NCBI GenBank assembly: GCA_037132075.1
Contig: JBAXPV010000038.1
Location: forward strand, 1 to 37,800
Length of the DNA: 37,800 nucleotides
Direction: 5' to 3'
DNA from: JBAXPV01 sp037132075
GTDB taxonomy: Bacteria > Bacteroidota > Bacteroidia > Bacteroidales > CAIXZF01
Part shown: one piece after another, positions 1 to 8,359 of the stretch
Layout: the number at the start of each line of letters is the position of its first letter
Position numbering within the stretch: the stretch's first letter is position 1
The notes under the pieces: generated by a model
Seen by the model: only the letters and a program-made list of their open reading frames with translations
What the model was told of the DNA's origin: nothing
The model's database searches: none
Made by a program: the position numbers and the translations under genes

Positions 1-1646
1 TCACCACCGGGCAATGGGATATAATCAAAATGGCTTATCCTTTGAAAATCAAGTAAGTCGCAAATAAAAAACTCCGAACCCCAGCTATTGCCATCAGTGC
101 CATATCCGGTTCCGTCAAATGCGACCCCGATAACGGTCTCATCCAGCTTGTGTTCTGCCATGCAGGAAGCTATATGAGCATGGTGATGCTGAACGAGGGT
201 AATGGGAAGATCTCTCATTTGAATTCCACATTGTGTAGAGATGTACGATGGATGCATGTCTACTGATACCATAGAGGTTTTCACGCGAAACAACTGTTTA
301 AAAAGGGTGATTGTCTCCTCATAAAACAAAGCAGTTTCCAGGTCCTGCAGGTCACCGATATGTTGGCTCATGAAAGCTTTCTTCCCTTTCCCAACACAAA
401 AGCAATTGCTTAGTTCAGCACCGAAGGCAATTATTCCTTCTGTATTCAAGGCTGTCCGCACTGGAGCAGGTGCAAAACTACGAGAGCGCCTGAATACCCG
501 CTCTTTACCTCCCATCACCCTGACAACAGAATCATCGGTGCGATTATGGATTTCGCGGTTGTGTAATACTATGGCATCTACTTTCTGCGAAAACTGAGCC
601 TTCGCCTTGTCATTGTCAACCAGGATAGGTTCTTTGCTGAAATTCCCACTGGTAAGCACCATGGCGGGAGTTTTCAGACTTTGGAAAAGCTGGTAATGCA
701 ATGGCATATAGGGAAGCATGACACCTAAGAGACTTAAGCAGGCATTTAAACCTGCTGCCAATGGCTTTTGAGCGGAATCCTTTTTCTTTTCAAGCAAAAC
801 AATAGGTCTCCGCCATGAGGTGAGTGCTTGTTCTTCTTCAGGACTAACTTCTGCATAATGTTTCAGTGTATGGAGATCCCGAAACATAACAGCAAAAGGT
901 TTGCCTTCCCTGTTTTTTAATTCGCGCAGTTTTGTAATGCTTATCTCATTAAAAGCATCACAAGCCAGGTGCATTCCCCCCAGGCCTTTCATTAAAACGA
1001 TCCCTCCATTGTCGATTTGAAAAGACAGTTCATGAATGACATCGGCTATATCTTGGCTGATGTGGTTCTGGCCTATATATAATTCATATTTAGGGCCACA
1101 ATGATTACAGGCAATTGGCTGTGCATGAAATCTTCTGTCGCTTACGTTTTCATATTCTGAACGACATTCCGGACACATCTCAAATGACTTCATCGTCGTT
1201 CGGGGTCTGTCATAAGGCAAATCCTGCAAGATAGTGAAGCGGGGTCCGCAATTGGTGCAGTTTACAAAAGAATAATCCATGCGCTTTCCTGTTTCATGAA
1301 TATCCTCAAGACATTCATCACATACTGCAATGTCAGGGCTTATCTCGGTTATTTCTGCAGAGATATCATGGCTGCCTTGAATACTGAAATTTACTGCTGT
1401 CGTCGTTTCAATATCAATAATACTTAGGGTATCCAATACTGCAGCAACAGGGCTTTCTTCCCTGAGCGCTAGGAGGAAAGATTCTATATTCTGTTTGCTT
1501 CCGTTAAGTTGAATCTTGACATTTTCATTGGTATTAATTACCCATCCTGTGAGTTGAAACCGGGTAGCAATCCTGTATATAAAGGGACGAAAGCCAACCC
1601 CTTGAACCAGGCCGGTGACGACAACATGAACGGATATGTCAGTCAA
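1..1646 (-). CDS. hypF: Carbamoyltransferase HypF, 5' part (C-terminus beyond left edge)
   Basis: HypF makes the CN ligands of the [NiFe]-hydrogenase active site: it transfers a carbamoyl group from carbamoyl phosphate to the C-terminal Cys of HypE. About 548 of the usual ~750 residues are present and the frame stays open to base 1. Visible in order: an acylphosphatase domain (residues 1-90, motif GVGFRPF); two zinc fingers, C109-x2-C112-x17-C130-x2-C133 and C158-x2-C161-x18-C180-x2-C183; a YrdC-like domain (about 195-390); and the start of the Kae1-like domain with HHHAH and a GTGYGTDG stretch, ending in LPGG at the edge. The start is taken as TTG at 1646, because an in-frame TGA lies just upstream and the acylphosphatase fold begins at once. 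It is divergent from the nickel transporter 70 bp away. Confidence 0.93.
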   Translation of the reverse strand, partial: MTDISVHVVVTGLVQGVGFRPFIYRIATRFQLTGWVINTNENVKIQLNGSKQNIESFLLALREESPVAAVLDTLSIIDIETTTAVNFSIQGSHDISAEITEISPDIAVCDECLEDIHETGKRMDYSFVNCTNCGPRFTILQDLPYDRPRTTMKSFEMCPECRSEYENVSDRRFHAQPIACNHCGPKYELYIGQNHISQDIADVIHELSFQIDNGGIVLMKGLGGMHLACDAFNEISITKLRELKNREGKPFAVMFRDLHTLKHYAEVSPEEEQALTSWRRPIVLLEKKKDSAQKPLAAGLNACLSLLGVMLPYMPLHYQLFQSLKTPAMVLTSGNFSKEPILVDNDKAKAQFSQKVDAIVLHNREIHNRTDDSVVRVMGGKERVFRRSRSFAPAPVRTALNTEGIIAFGAELSNCFCVGKGKKAFMSQHIGDLQDLETALFYEETITLFKQLFRVKTSMVSVDMHPSYISTQCGIQMRDLPITLVQHHHAHIASCMAEHKLDETVIGVAFDGTGYGTDGNSWGSEFFICDLLDFQRISHFDYIPLPGG

Positions 1647-1670
1647 TGGATCTCATTTATTTTAATTATG

Positions 1671-1678
1671 TAAAAGTA
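1671..1678 (-). promoter_or_regulatory. Candidate -7 element for hypF
   Basis: On the minus strand this reads TACTTTTA, one base off the Bacteroidota TAnnTTTG element, about 25 bp upstream of the TTG start. No clear -33 TTTG is seen. Confidence 0.3.
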
Positions 1679-1692
1679 AATATATTCCCAAT

Positions 1693-1700
1693 TAAATTTG
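1693..1700 (+). promoter_or_regulatory. Candidate -7 element for the nickel transporter
   Basis: TAAATTTG matches TAnnTTTG and lies 16 bp before the ATG at 1717, which implies a very short leader. A second similar octamer, TAATTTAG (1703-1710), is probably too close to the ATG to serve. Confidence 0.35.
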
Positions 1701-1716
1701 TTTAATTTAGCGACCT

Positions 1717-2514
1717 ATGCTCACCTTCCTGACAGGTTTTTTTGCGAGTATCGCACATGTAGTCACCGGGCCAGACCACCTGGCCGCAGTTACACCATTG
1801 GCTATTGATAGCCGTAAGAAATCATGGGCAATTGGCTTATCCTGGGGATTAGGGCATACGATAGGAATGTTGCTTATAGGTTCTGTTTTTATTTATTTTA
1901 AGGGAATCTTGCCTGTTGCGGAGATATCCAAACACAGCGAAACGGTAATCGGATGTATGCTGATTATCATTGGTTTGTGGGCATTGTTAAGGGTTTATCG
2001 GCATCACTCACACAAGAACAGGCCTCATGGCCATTTCCATGAAAAGCCATTCTTCTTTGCCCATATCCACAAGCATTCACACAATATTATCCCTGTTGAG
2101 GACTTCCATCACCATGAACATGGCCATGGTCATCCACATCACCATAACGAAAAGCACGATCCGCGGCACTCACACAATCCAGGTCATGACCATCATCATA
2201 GTTCAGATTTAAAAATTCGACATAAAGTATTTACTGCATTTTCAATCGGAATCATCCATGGATTCGCCGGTTTTAGCCATCTTTTTGCACTTTTACCTTC
2301 ACTTGCCTTGCCTTCAGTAATGGCTTCAGTGATTTACATTACAGCTTTTGCTTCGGGAACTATTGTTACAATGATACTTTTTGCCTTCCTCCTGGGTCTT
2401 GTTGCCTTCCAATCCCTTCTAAAGGACAAACAGGTATTTTTGAAATGGTTTACCTTTTGCGGGGCATTGCTCGCAATTGGGATTGGAATCTTATGGCTGG
2501 TGAATCCGGTTTAG
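1717..2514 (+). CDS. His-rich nickel/cobalt membrane transporter
   Basis: A 265-residue inner-membrane protein that probably imports Ni2+ (or Co2+) for hydrogenase assembly. Helix 1 carries TGPDHLAAV (about residues 17-25), an HxxxDH-like signature region of nickel/cobalt transporters, followed by a conserved GLSWGLGHTIG segment. Two further hydrophobic segments lead to a cytoplasmic or periplasmic loop (about residues 94-165) made largely of His, Asp and Gly, a metal-binding buffer. About three more helices follow, with SIGIIHGFAGFSHLFAL carrying another conserved His. Divergence from hypF supports nickel over cobalt. Substrate is inferred from family and context. A TauE/UreH-type exporter relative is the main alternative, but the His-rich loop and neighbour favour nickel. 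Confidence 0.82.
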   Translation: MLTFLTGFFASIAHVVTGPDHLAAVTPLAIDSRKKSWAIGLSWGLGHTIGMLLIGSVFIYFKGILPVAEISKHSETVIGCMLIIIGLWALLRVYRHHSHKNRPHGHFHEKPFFFAHIHKHSHNIIPVEDFHHHEHGHGHPHHHNEKHDPRHSHNPGHDHHHSSDLKIRHKVFTAFSIGIIHGFAGFSHLFALLPSLALPSVMASVIYITAFASGTIVTMILFAFLLGLVAFQSLLKDKQVFLKWFTFCGALLAIGIGILWLVNPV

Positions 2515-2592
2515 GGGAAGGGGCGATAGGAGACTAGGGGAAGAGGGGACTAGGGGAAGGGGGGACCAGGGGGCTTGGAGATTGGGTAATAT
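2513..2592. repeat. G-rich octamer tandem array (array A)
   Basis: Ten consecutive imperfect 8-bp units of the type GGGGAnnA (GGGGAAGA, GGGGACTA, GGGGAAGG, GGGGACCA and so on) begin inside the stop codon of the nickel transporter. Unit boundaries can be kept in phase for 80 bases. Confidence 0.75.
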
Positions 2593-2610
2593 AGACTACT
2601 GTTTTAGTAT

Positions 2611-2620
2611 GCGCAGCAAA
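2611..2620. repeat. GCGCAGCAAA linker between arrays A and B
   Basis: This ten-base motif lies immediately before the next octamer array. It recurs at 26514-26523 and, with one change (GCGCAGCTAA), at 4009-4018, each time directly before a second tandem array. Confidence 0.6.
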
Positions 2621-2652
2621 ATTGGTATATTGGTACACTGGTATATTGATAA
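2621..2652. repeat. ATTGGTAT octamer array (array B)
   Basis: Four in-phase 8-bp units: ATTGGTAT, ATTGGTAC, ACTGGTAT, ATTGATAA. It ends five bases before the arginine deiminase stop codon and is the same family as array D at 4019-4066. Confidence 0.7.
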
Positions 2653-2657
2653 CCGAA

Positions 2658-3911
2658 TTATAAAGCTTTCCGCTTAACCGGCATCGTCATACAGCGGGCA
2701 CCGCCACCACCTCTTGAGAGTTCGCTTCCTTCAATTGTGACAACGCATTTTTTGTAATTGGCAAGGTCGATATCACATTTTATCACGGATTTCGCTTTGA
2801 TGATCTCAAATCCATGTTTTGAAAGTTCATCGAGTGTGTAGGTATTGCGTGCATATCCAATGATTTTCCCAGGTGCGAAAGCAAAGAAGTTAGTTCCCGA
2901 ATGCCATTGTTCGCGCTCTTGTGTCCATGCATCAGCAGTGCCTCCACAGATTACCGGGTTCAAGTTAAAACCGAGTTTGTTGAGCGCGATGAGAAGGTTT
3001 TCTTCATTATAGATAGAAACGACCTTTCCTGCTTCCACGATGATGTGTACAGTCTGTAGCTTATTGGGTTTCAGGATTACAGGTTCATATACCATACAAC
3101 TATCACGGTCGAGCATGGTAAAGACCATGTCGAGGTGAATGAATGACTCAGGTTTGTATGGAAGCTCCTGAACGAGTATGTGTTTTGATATTTTTTCCTT
3201 TTTGAAATAACTGATCAGGTAATCGATGCCCTGTGTAGTAGTGCGGGCGCCGGATCCAATCAAAAGAACATCTTCACGGGCCACGATGACATCGCCGCCT
3301 TCAATAGAAATATTTTGAGAATCAGGAGATAGTGCAGGATTGATCGTCGCGACGCCAAAGCGTTCATGATGTTCAAAAATACTCTCCATGATAAGGGACT
3401 CCCTTTCTCTAACCACACTAGCCATTTTAGAAACCAGTATTTTATTAGAAAGGCAGACGGCAGAATCTCTCATAAAGAAGAAGTTATGTAAGGGCATGAG
3501 CTCATAGCGCCCTTTGTTTAAAAACTTCGTGAGGTTATCTTTTTCCATTAAAACACCTTCGATGAGTGCCGTTGAAAGCTGTCTGGCAGGCAAATTGCAG
3601 AGATAATCACGGATTTTAAAGTTATTCTCATTGGTGCAAATCTTTGCAATCAGGTCTTCTTTTACAGCAGGAATCTCCAGGATGTCTTTCAGTAAATCTT
3701 TTACTTCACACGTCTGCGTTACTTTCGACAGCACTCCGTGAAGCTGGCTGTATTCTGCCAGGCCAATATTGAGGTTGAGGATGTCGCTATATAGCGCTCT
3801 CTCTGCGGTTTCCGGAGTCATGTTTTCAACCTCGGCACCAGGAGTATGAAGGATCACCGCTTCAAGCTCACCTATTTCAGAACGTATATCGACGGAGAAT
3901 TTTTCTGGCAT
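2658..3911 (-). CDS. arcA: Arginine deiminase
   Basis: Hydrolyses L-arginine to citrulline and ammonia in the cytosol, the first step of the arginine deiminase pathway. The 417 residues match the usual 400-420. Visible family features: N-terminal EIGELEAVILHTPG; FMRD with the substrate-binding Asp (about residue 150); EGGDV (about 205); HLDMVF with the catalytic His (about 260); and C-terminal GGGGARCMTMP with the nucleophile at Cys407. The ATG at 3911 lies just downstream of a TACCTTTG box. No ornithine carbamoyltransferase, carbamate kinase or antiporter gene is adjacent, so the rest of the pathway, if present, is elsewhere. Octamer arrays flank the gene on both sides. Confidence 0.95.
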   Translation of the reverse strand: MPEKFSVDIRSEIGELEAVILHTPGAEVENMTPETAERALYSDILNLNIGLAEYSQLHGVLSKVTQTCEVKDLLKDILEIPAVKEDLIAKICTNENNFKIRDYLCNLPARQLSTALIEGVLMEKDNLTKFLNKGRYELMPLHNFFFMRDSAVCLSNKILVSKMASVVRERESLIMESIFEHHERFGVATINPALSPDSQNISIEGGDVIVAREDVLLIGSGARTTTQGIDYLISYFKKEKISKHILVQELPYKPESFIHLDMVFTMLDRDSCMVYEPVILKPNKLQTVHIIVEAGKVVSIYNEENLLIALNKLGFNLNPVICGGTADAWTQEREQWHSGTNFFAFAPGKIIGYARNTYTLDELSKHGFEIIKAKSVIKCDIDLANYKKCVVTIEGSELSRGGGGARCMTMPVKRKAL

Positions 3912-3925
3912 TTTTTAAATTTTCA

Positions 3926-3933
3926 CAAAGGTA
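3926..3933 (-). promoter_or_regulatory. Candidate -7 element for arcA
   Basis: The minus strand reads TACCTTTG, an exact TAnnTTTG match, about 15 bp upstream of the arcA ATG. The -33 part is not convincing. Confidence 0.5.
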
Positions 3934-3949
3934 GTCAAGATTTGCGACC

Positions 3950-3989
3950 GGGCGACTGGGCTACAGGGCTACAGGGCGATGGGGCGACG
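3950..3989. repeat. GGGCTACA octamer array (array C)
   Basis: Five in-phase 8-bp units: GGGCGACT, GGGCTACA, GGGCTACA, GGGCGATG, GGGCGACG. It lies upstream of arcA and downstream of the 5' end of its transcript. Confidence 0.72.
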
Positions 3990-4008
3990 AAGAATATCGC
4001 GAAAGCAT

Positions 4009-4018
4009 GCGCAGCTAA
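4009..4018. repeat. GCGCAGCTAA linker between arrays C and D
   Basis: Differs from the linker at 2611-2620 by one base and again directly precedes an ATTGG-type octamer array. Confidence 0.55.
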
Positions 4019-4066
4019 ATTGGGATATCGGTGAATTGGTATATTAATATACTGGAATATTAATAT
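4019..4066. repeat. ATTGGTAT-type octamer array (array D)
   Basis: Six in-phase 8-bp units: ATTGGGAT, ATCGGTGA, ATTGGTAT, ATTAATAT, ACTGGAAT, ATTAATAT. Same family as array B, about 1.4 kb away on the other side of arcA. Confidence 0.7.
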
Positions 4067-4144
4067 GGACAAAACCAGCACAAGCGGTGCAACAAACGTT
4101 TTATAGCAATTAGAAATAGATAAACTAATTTAAAAACATTTAGG

Positions 4145-4152
4145 TACTTTTA
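4145..4152 (+). promoter_or_regulatory. Weak candidate -7 element for the four-helix protein
   Basis: TACTTTTA (consensus TAnnTTTG, last base differs) lies 40 bp before the ATG at 4193. The same octamer is seen upstream of hypF. Confidence 0.28.
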
Positions 4153-4192
4153 CGATCCAGGGTCTAATTTGTTAAATTAAAAATACAAACAT

Positions 4193-4573
4193 ATGAAAAG
4201 CATTCTTATAGCTGGAATTATTATTGTTAATTTTGCGTTTACCGCATATAGTATTGGGATTATCAACCAGTTAAGGAAAAAAAAGATAAACAGACTTGTT
4301 TTGAACTTTCTTAGTTTGGGAATTATATTCGATGTCACAGCAACCATTTGTATGGTAATTGGCTCAAGTGAAGGAGCACTGACCCTTCATGGAATCATTG
4401 GTTATTCCTCCCTGGCAGGCATGCTGATCGATACGATACTGTCTTATCGTTTTGTGCAGAAAAACGGAATTGGTGCTTCAACACCGGCCTCTTTTAACAA
4501 ATGGTCTACAATCGCTTACATTTACTGGGTTCTGGCCTACATCACCGGCGCCATTCTTGTCGCTGTAAGATAA
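4193..4573 (+). CDS. Small four-helix membrane protein, possibly HsmA/TIGR03987-like
   Basis: A 126-residue integral membrane protein of unknown function. Four hydrophobic segments lie at about residues 3-24, 34-58, 65-84 and 102-124. A short basic loop, RKKKINR, after helix 1 suggests a cytosolic loop there. Helix 2 carries FDVTATICM, and LHGIIGYSSLAGMLID opens helix 3; this Asp/His/Gly pattern resembles the small four-helix family I recall as HsmA (TIGR03987), but that match is from memory. It is monocistronic. Its stop is only eight bases from the convergent stop of the broken sorting-domain gene, so no separate terminator fits between them. Confidence 0.75.
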   Translation: MKSILIAGIIIVNFAFTAYSIGIINQLRKKKINRLVLNFLSLGIIFDVTATICMVIGSSEGALTLHGIIGYSSLAGMLIDTILSYRFVQKNGIGASTPASFNKWSTIAYIYWVLAYITGAILVAVR

Positions 4574-4581
4574 TTCCCTTC

Positions 4582-5099
4582 TTACTTCACTAGCAAAGGC
4601 AAGCTAAATACTTTATCCCCAGTACTGATCCTCAGATAATAAGCACCAGGCTTCATGAACGGACAATTCAGATCAAAGCCGCTTGTGCCTGGATCAGCAT
4701 TTATATTCCATTGATTGAGTACAGCTCCAGTGAGACTATACAGTTCTACATTGCTGGTAGCTGACAATTTCATTCCAAGATCCACCCGAAATCACTTGCA
4801 TTGTTGAAATCCTTGGTATACCAGCCGTTATTGCCAAAGGTCACATCCAGAAGGCCATCAGGATTCAATTGTCCTACTGCAATATCGGAATTCCAGCCAA
4901 CAGTAACCATACGCGCAACGCCGGCAATTAATATTTTCTGTCCTTCAGCCGTCGCCATATCATATACTACGTCTTGAAGGGTGCCAGGCTGAAGTAACAC
5001 GATCCCATTTCCGTTAAAGCTCGAATCTAAAGTGCCGGGAGTCTGTGCCTTTGCCGCTGCCAGTATCATACAAAATAAAAAAAACAGGGTCTGTTTCAT
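4582..5099 (-). pseudogene. Internally deleted T9SS-exported delta-60-repeat protein
   Basis: The 5' part (5099 to 4770) encodes a signal peptide, MKQTLFFLFCMILAAAKAQ, followed by LDSSFNGNGIV and LDVTFGNNGWY, typical of delta-60 repeats that form beta-propellers. It stops at a TGA after FGWILE. Within a few bases a second frame (read from about 4785 to 4582) carries a C-terminal type IX sorting domain: VELYSLTGAVLNQW, then PGAYYLRISTGDKVFSLPLLVK. Intact members of this type usually have many repeats between these parts. The simplest reading is a large internal deletion whose join is out of frame, leaving a dead secretion-signal/sorting-tail remnant. ATG 5099 is chosen because the signal peptide begins there. 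Confidence 0.75.
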
Positions 5100-5131
5100 A
5101 TCAGGCATATGAGTTTGAATACTATAAAGAA

Positions 5132-5139
5132 CAAAGCTA
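5132..5139 (-). promoter_or_regulatory. Candidate -7 element of the broken T9SS gene
   Basis: The minus strand reads TAGCTTTG, an exact TAnnTTTG match, 32 bp upstream of ATG 5099, so the remnant may still be transcribed. Confidence 0.4.
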
Positions 5140-5305
5140 TAAAAAATTTGCAAACTTTAATGCATTAGCACTGAGCTAAAAAGGTATCGCGCGACGTCAC
5201 AGGTGAAGTATAAGTGTTATCATGTCAGGCATATGCGTTATGGAATTTGAAATTAGGAGTCTTCAAACCTTTTCCTTCTCCTTCAACCTTTCACTTGCTG
5301 CTTCT

Positions 5306-6352
5306 TCAGTCTTCTTTCTTACTTCTGTATTCCCTCCACTTGGCAACCACGCCACCCAAATCAGGAGGCAGCTCAGACGTAAAGAAAACTGGCTTGTTGG
5401 AGATAGGATGAATGAATCCCAGGGAGCGTGCATGCAGCGCCTGGCGCGGGAGCATCTCAAAACAGTTCATCACAAACTGTTTGTATTTGGTAAAGACCGT
5501 CCCCTTGAGGATCCTGTCGCCACCATATAATTCATCATTAAATAAAGGATGTCCGATATACTTCATGTGGGCGCGGATCTGATGGGTGCGCCCGGTCTCA
5601 AGCTGGCACTCTATCAGTGTGACATATCCAAATCGTTCCAGTACTTTATAATGAGTCACCGCGTGTTTTCCATGGTCACCATCAGGATAAACATCTTGCT
5701 GGATGCGGTCTTTCAGATGTCGCCCGACATGGCCGGTTATTGTCCCTTCATCTTCTTTGAAATCGCCCCAGACCAAGGCTTCATAGCGTCGTTGAATGGT
5801 ATGGTCGAAAAACTGTTTGGCTAATTTGTATTGAGCAAGGTCAGTCTTGGCGATGAGCATAATCCCGGTAGTGTCTTTATCGATACGATGCACCAGCAGG
5901 GGGAAAATATAAGGCTCACGAATTTCCCCGTAGGTTTGCATCGTATTATGCCAGGTTAACGCATTGACGAGCGTTCCATCAAAGTTTCCATGACCGGGAT
6001 GAACTACTAACCCTGAAGGTTTATTGAGAAGAATAATGTCATTATCCTCAAAGACGATATCCAAGGGAATATTTTCAGGCAGGATTTCCGCATCTTTTGG
6101 AGGGAAGGCGAGCAGGATGGTAACCAGGTCATTTGGCTTTACCTTGTAATTGGATTTTACCGTTTTCCCATTTACATATATTGTCCCGGCCTCCGCAGCA
6201 TTCTGGATACGGTTTCGGCTGATGTTTTCGATACGGGCTGTAAGGAATTTGTCGATACGGATCTGCGTTTGACCTTTGTCGACCTGTATTCGGAAATGTT
6301 CATATAAATCCTTGCCTTCAGGATTTTCTTCGTCGAATTCGGATTGCTGCAT
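5306..6352 (-). CDS. RluD-family 23S rRNA pseudouridine synthase
   Basis: Isomerises specific uridines to pseudouridine in large-subunit rRNA. The 348 residues hold an S4 RNA-binding domain (about 25-85) and the RluA/RluC/RluD catalytic domain (about 95-325). The signature HRIDKDTTG is present, with catalytic Asp158, and LETGRTHQIRAHM and GHPLFNDELYGG follow. The ATG lies one base after the stop of the upstream T9SS gene, so the two are probably translationally coupled. The C-terminus is short (REYRSKKED); the neighbouring frame continues as a charged KKTEEAASERLKEKEKV tail, so a recent 1-bp frameshift near 5320 could have trimmed a dispensable tail. The exact target uridines cannot be read from sequence. 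Confidence 0.93.
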   Translation of the reverse strand: MQQSEFDEENPEGKDLYEHFRIQVDKGQTQIRIDKFLTARIENISRNRIQNAAEAGTIYVNGKTVKSNYKVKPNDLVTILLAFPPKDAEILPENIPLDIVFEDNDIILLNKPSGLVVHPGHGNFDGTLVNALTWHNTMQTYGEIREPYIFPLLVHRIDKDTTGIMLIAKTDLAQYKLAKQFFDHTIQRRYEALVWGDFKEDEGTITGHVGRHLKDRIQQDVYPDGDHGKHAVTHYKVLERFGYVTLIECQLETGRTHQIRAHMKYIGHPLFNDELYGGDRILKGTVFTKYKQFVMNCFEMLPRQALHARSLGFIHPISNKPVFFTSELPPDLGGVVAKWREYRSKKED

Positions 6353-6353
6353 C

Positions 6354-8354
6354 TTATTTAGTAATAATCAATTTCCCCGGATAGGTGAGGTAGCCGTCAG
6401 TGGTGTTGAGCCTTACAATATAAACACCGCTTTGAAGACCGCTGACATCATATTGCATCTGGTATGGGAAAGTGGCAATTTTGTCACCGGTGATTGTGTA
6501 AATATTCAGTTCAAATACATGGGAGACGCCTGCTGGCATCGCAGGTAATTCAGGAAGTTCAACATAAAACAAACCATTCGCGGGGTTGGGTATGATCTTC
6601 AGTTTTTGTGCTGATGGATTCCCTGTTTTTCCGCTTGCAATAACTTTGGGTCCCAGCATCGGACGAATCATCAAAGCACCGCTAAAATCTGTTTTCTTCC
6701 AGCTGCCATCGATATTGTATAAGATAGCATCACTCGCATCAGAATTCCTGTCGAAGCCAACGTTAAGGTTATCATCTGATTGCTGAACCCAACCAACGTA
6801 GAAGGTAAGGTGGTCCTTATCCAGGACCAGCGGGCTTTCTGAATCAAAAAGATAATTGGCGAAATGGTTTAGGCTATCGGTGTATAAGGGTTTCAGTAGA
6901 TGTAAATTTTGGTAGATGATGCTACCGGGTACACCCGCATTGTCTGCCCATGCGGTAAGTGCAAAATTCCTTTGGTTTGCCTCGTCAATGACGCGGTTAA
7001 AGAACATCTTCACCCCTCTGAGGGTATCTGCCTTTTGGAGATTAAAGCGATAAGCCAGCATGGCGCCTTTCGGACTGAGCCCATAACCGGCTTCCGGGGA
7101 GCCATCGTCATAAGCATAGTAATTAAAGAAATGCTGCGTCAGGCGTAGTGTGTCATTTTGTTTGTTGAATTCCTGAGTAGCACCAATCCGTTCAATAGTA
7201 TGTGTAACCGTGAAGGAGCTACTGTCGCTGGCAGAAACCGGGTAATTGAAACTCGCGAAATTTGGCCATCTGTGCGGTTTGTGAGTCTGATATCCTGAGA
7301 CATAAAAGGGCTGCAGGTTCCAGTTTCCCCCGTCATAACTGTATACATTGGTGCCTGAGGCATCATCAACATGAAACTTATAATGACATACCAGCGTTGT
7401 ACTCCCAGTGTTACTGATCAGGATTTCTACTGAGTCTTGCATTTCTGCTGCAGGATTCACAGCAAATTGCCAATAAGGCATTGAGGTATATTTTTTTAAT
7501 AAGGAAGGAGCGGGGTTGACAAAAGTCATGTCGCTAAATAAGGTGTCATTTTTGGTTCTTCCGGCATCCAGGCGAACTTCATCGAGGTTCCACTGGTCGC
7601 AGTTGCTTCTCCAGCTAGGAATATTGGCTGAGGCCAGGCTTGCATAATTATAAAAACGGAATTGAAAATCATTTCTGAACCAGATTGAGTTTTTTAGCGG
7701 GATCATTACCTGCTGGTTCCATCGTTGCCCATTCGCGGTATAAAAAGAATCCAGGGGAAGGCCAGATGCACTCCAAATACGCTGCCAGCTGTCATAAAAA
7801 GTGGTGTCATGTGGAGTCACCGTTGTGTCAATCAGGTAAGAAGAATGGTATTGTTCCAGGAATTCAAGGACCAGTGAATCCCGGGAGTTCGGGTAATTCC
7901 CTCTCCCCTGGGGTTGATAAACAAAGCTAAAATAGACCGAATCTCCAGGGGAATAGGTAGAAAGGTCAATATAATGTGACGTAAGAGTATCGGCTATAAA
8001 AGGGAATGCGCTGGCCTGAGAATAAAGCGTGCCAGAGTCAGTTAGTGCGTCAAAAGTAGCAACACCTTGAGTGGCAGGGAATATAGGGTAGTTGTTATTT
8101 ATCAGGACATTGTTATTCATCCACAGTTTTGGGGAAGGATAAGGGCCCGGATAAGAGAAGTCGTCCAGGAAAGGGAGTGACAATGGAGCCTGGACTTGCT
8201 GGCTCGATTTGGTTGTTTTCGCTTGTCTTGCTGTGGCCTCTTGCCTGAGCCATGGATTTTCCTGCATGCCAGAGAGTATCTCCTGTGCATTCAGGATTGA
8301 AGGAATGCCCAGGCAGATAAAGAGAAATAGTAGTATTTTTTTCATTCTAATCAT
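6354..8354 (-). CDS. Large secreted protein with T9SS type A sorting domain
   Basis: A 666-residue exported protein. The N-terminus (MIRMKKILLFLFICLGIPSI, then LNAQ) is a signal peptide; the ATG at 8345 is an equally good start. The body (about 50-575) is rich in Ser, Asn, Tyr and Trp with beta-strand character and no catalytic motif I recognise. The tail (about 585-666), beginning LKIIPNPANGLFYVELP and ending GVYIVRLNTTDG and LIITK, is a Por-type C-terminal sorting domain, so the protein should cross the outer membrane by type IX secretion and be anchored or released. It sits between the PASTA gene (five-base gap) and rluD (one-base gap). Binding or structural function unknown. Confidence 0.88.
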   Translation of the reverse strand: MIRMKKILLFLFICLGIPSILNAQEILSGMQENPWLRQEATARQAKTTKSSQQVQAPLSLPFLDDFSYPGPYPSPKLWMNNNVLINNNYPIFPATQGVATFDALTDSGTLYSQASAFPFIADTLTSHYIDLSTYSPGDSVYFSFVYQPQGRGNYPNSRDSLVLEFLEQYHSSYLIDTTVTPHDTTFYDSWQRIWSASGLPLDSFYTANGQRWNQQVMIPLKNSIWFRNDFQFRFYNYASLASANIPSWRSNCDQWNLDEVRLDAGRTKNDTLFSDMTFVNPAPSLLKKYTSMPYWQFAVNPAAEMQDSVEILISNTGSTTLVCHYKFHVDDASGTNVYSYDGGNWNLQPFYVSGYQTHKPHRWPNFASFNYPVSASDSSSFTVTHTIERIGATQEFNKQNDTLRLTQHFFNYYAYDDGSPEAGYGLSPKGAMLAYRFNLQKADTLRGVKMFFNRVIDEANQRNFALTAWADNAGVPGSIIYQNLHLLKPLYTDSLNHFANYLFDSESPLVLDKDHLTFYVGWVQQSDDNLNVGFDRNSDASDAILYNIDGSWKKTDFSGALMIRPMLGPKVIASGKTGNPSAQKLKIIPNPANGLFYVELPELPAMPAGVSHVFELNIYTITGDKIATFPYQMQYDVSGLQSGVYIVRLNTTDGYLTYPGKLIITK

Positions 8355-8359
8355 TCATA

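Noticed and set aside
2027..2212. Plus-strand 61-codon ORF inside the nickel transporter
   Set aside because: It is a frame-shifted reading of the His-codon-rich loop (CAT/CAC repeats) and has no start context of its own.
5263..5460. Separate small gene downstream of rluD
   Set aside because: It is an alternative frame of the rluD 3' end. At most it marks a frameshifted C-terminal tail, noted in the rluD entry.
6354..8354. Peptidase or glycosidase role for the large T9SS protein
   Set aside because: No catalytic motif could be recognised in the 500-residue body; only export and sorting signals are supported.
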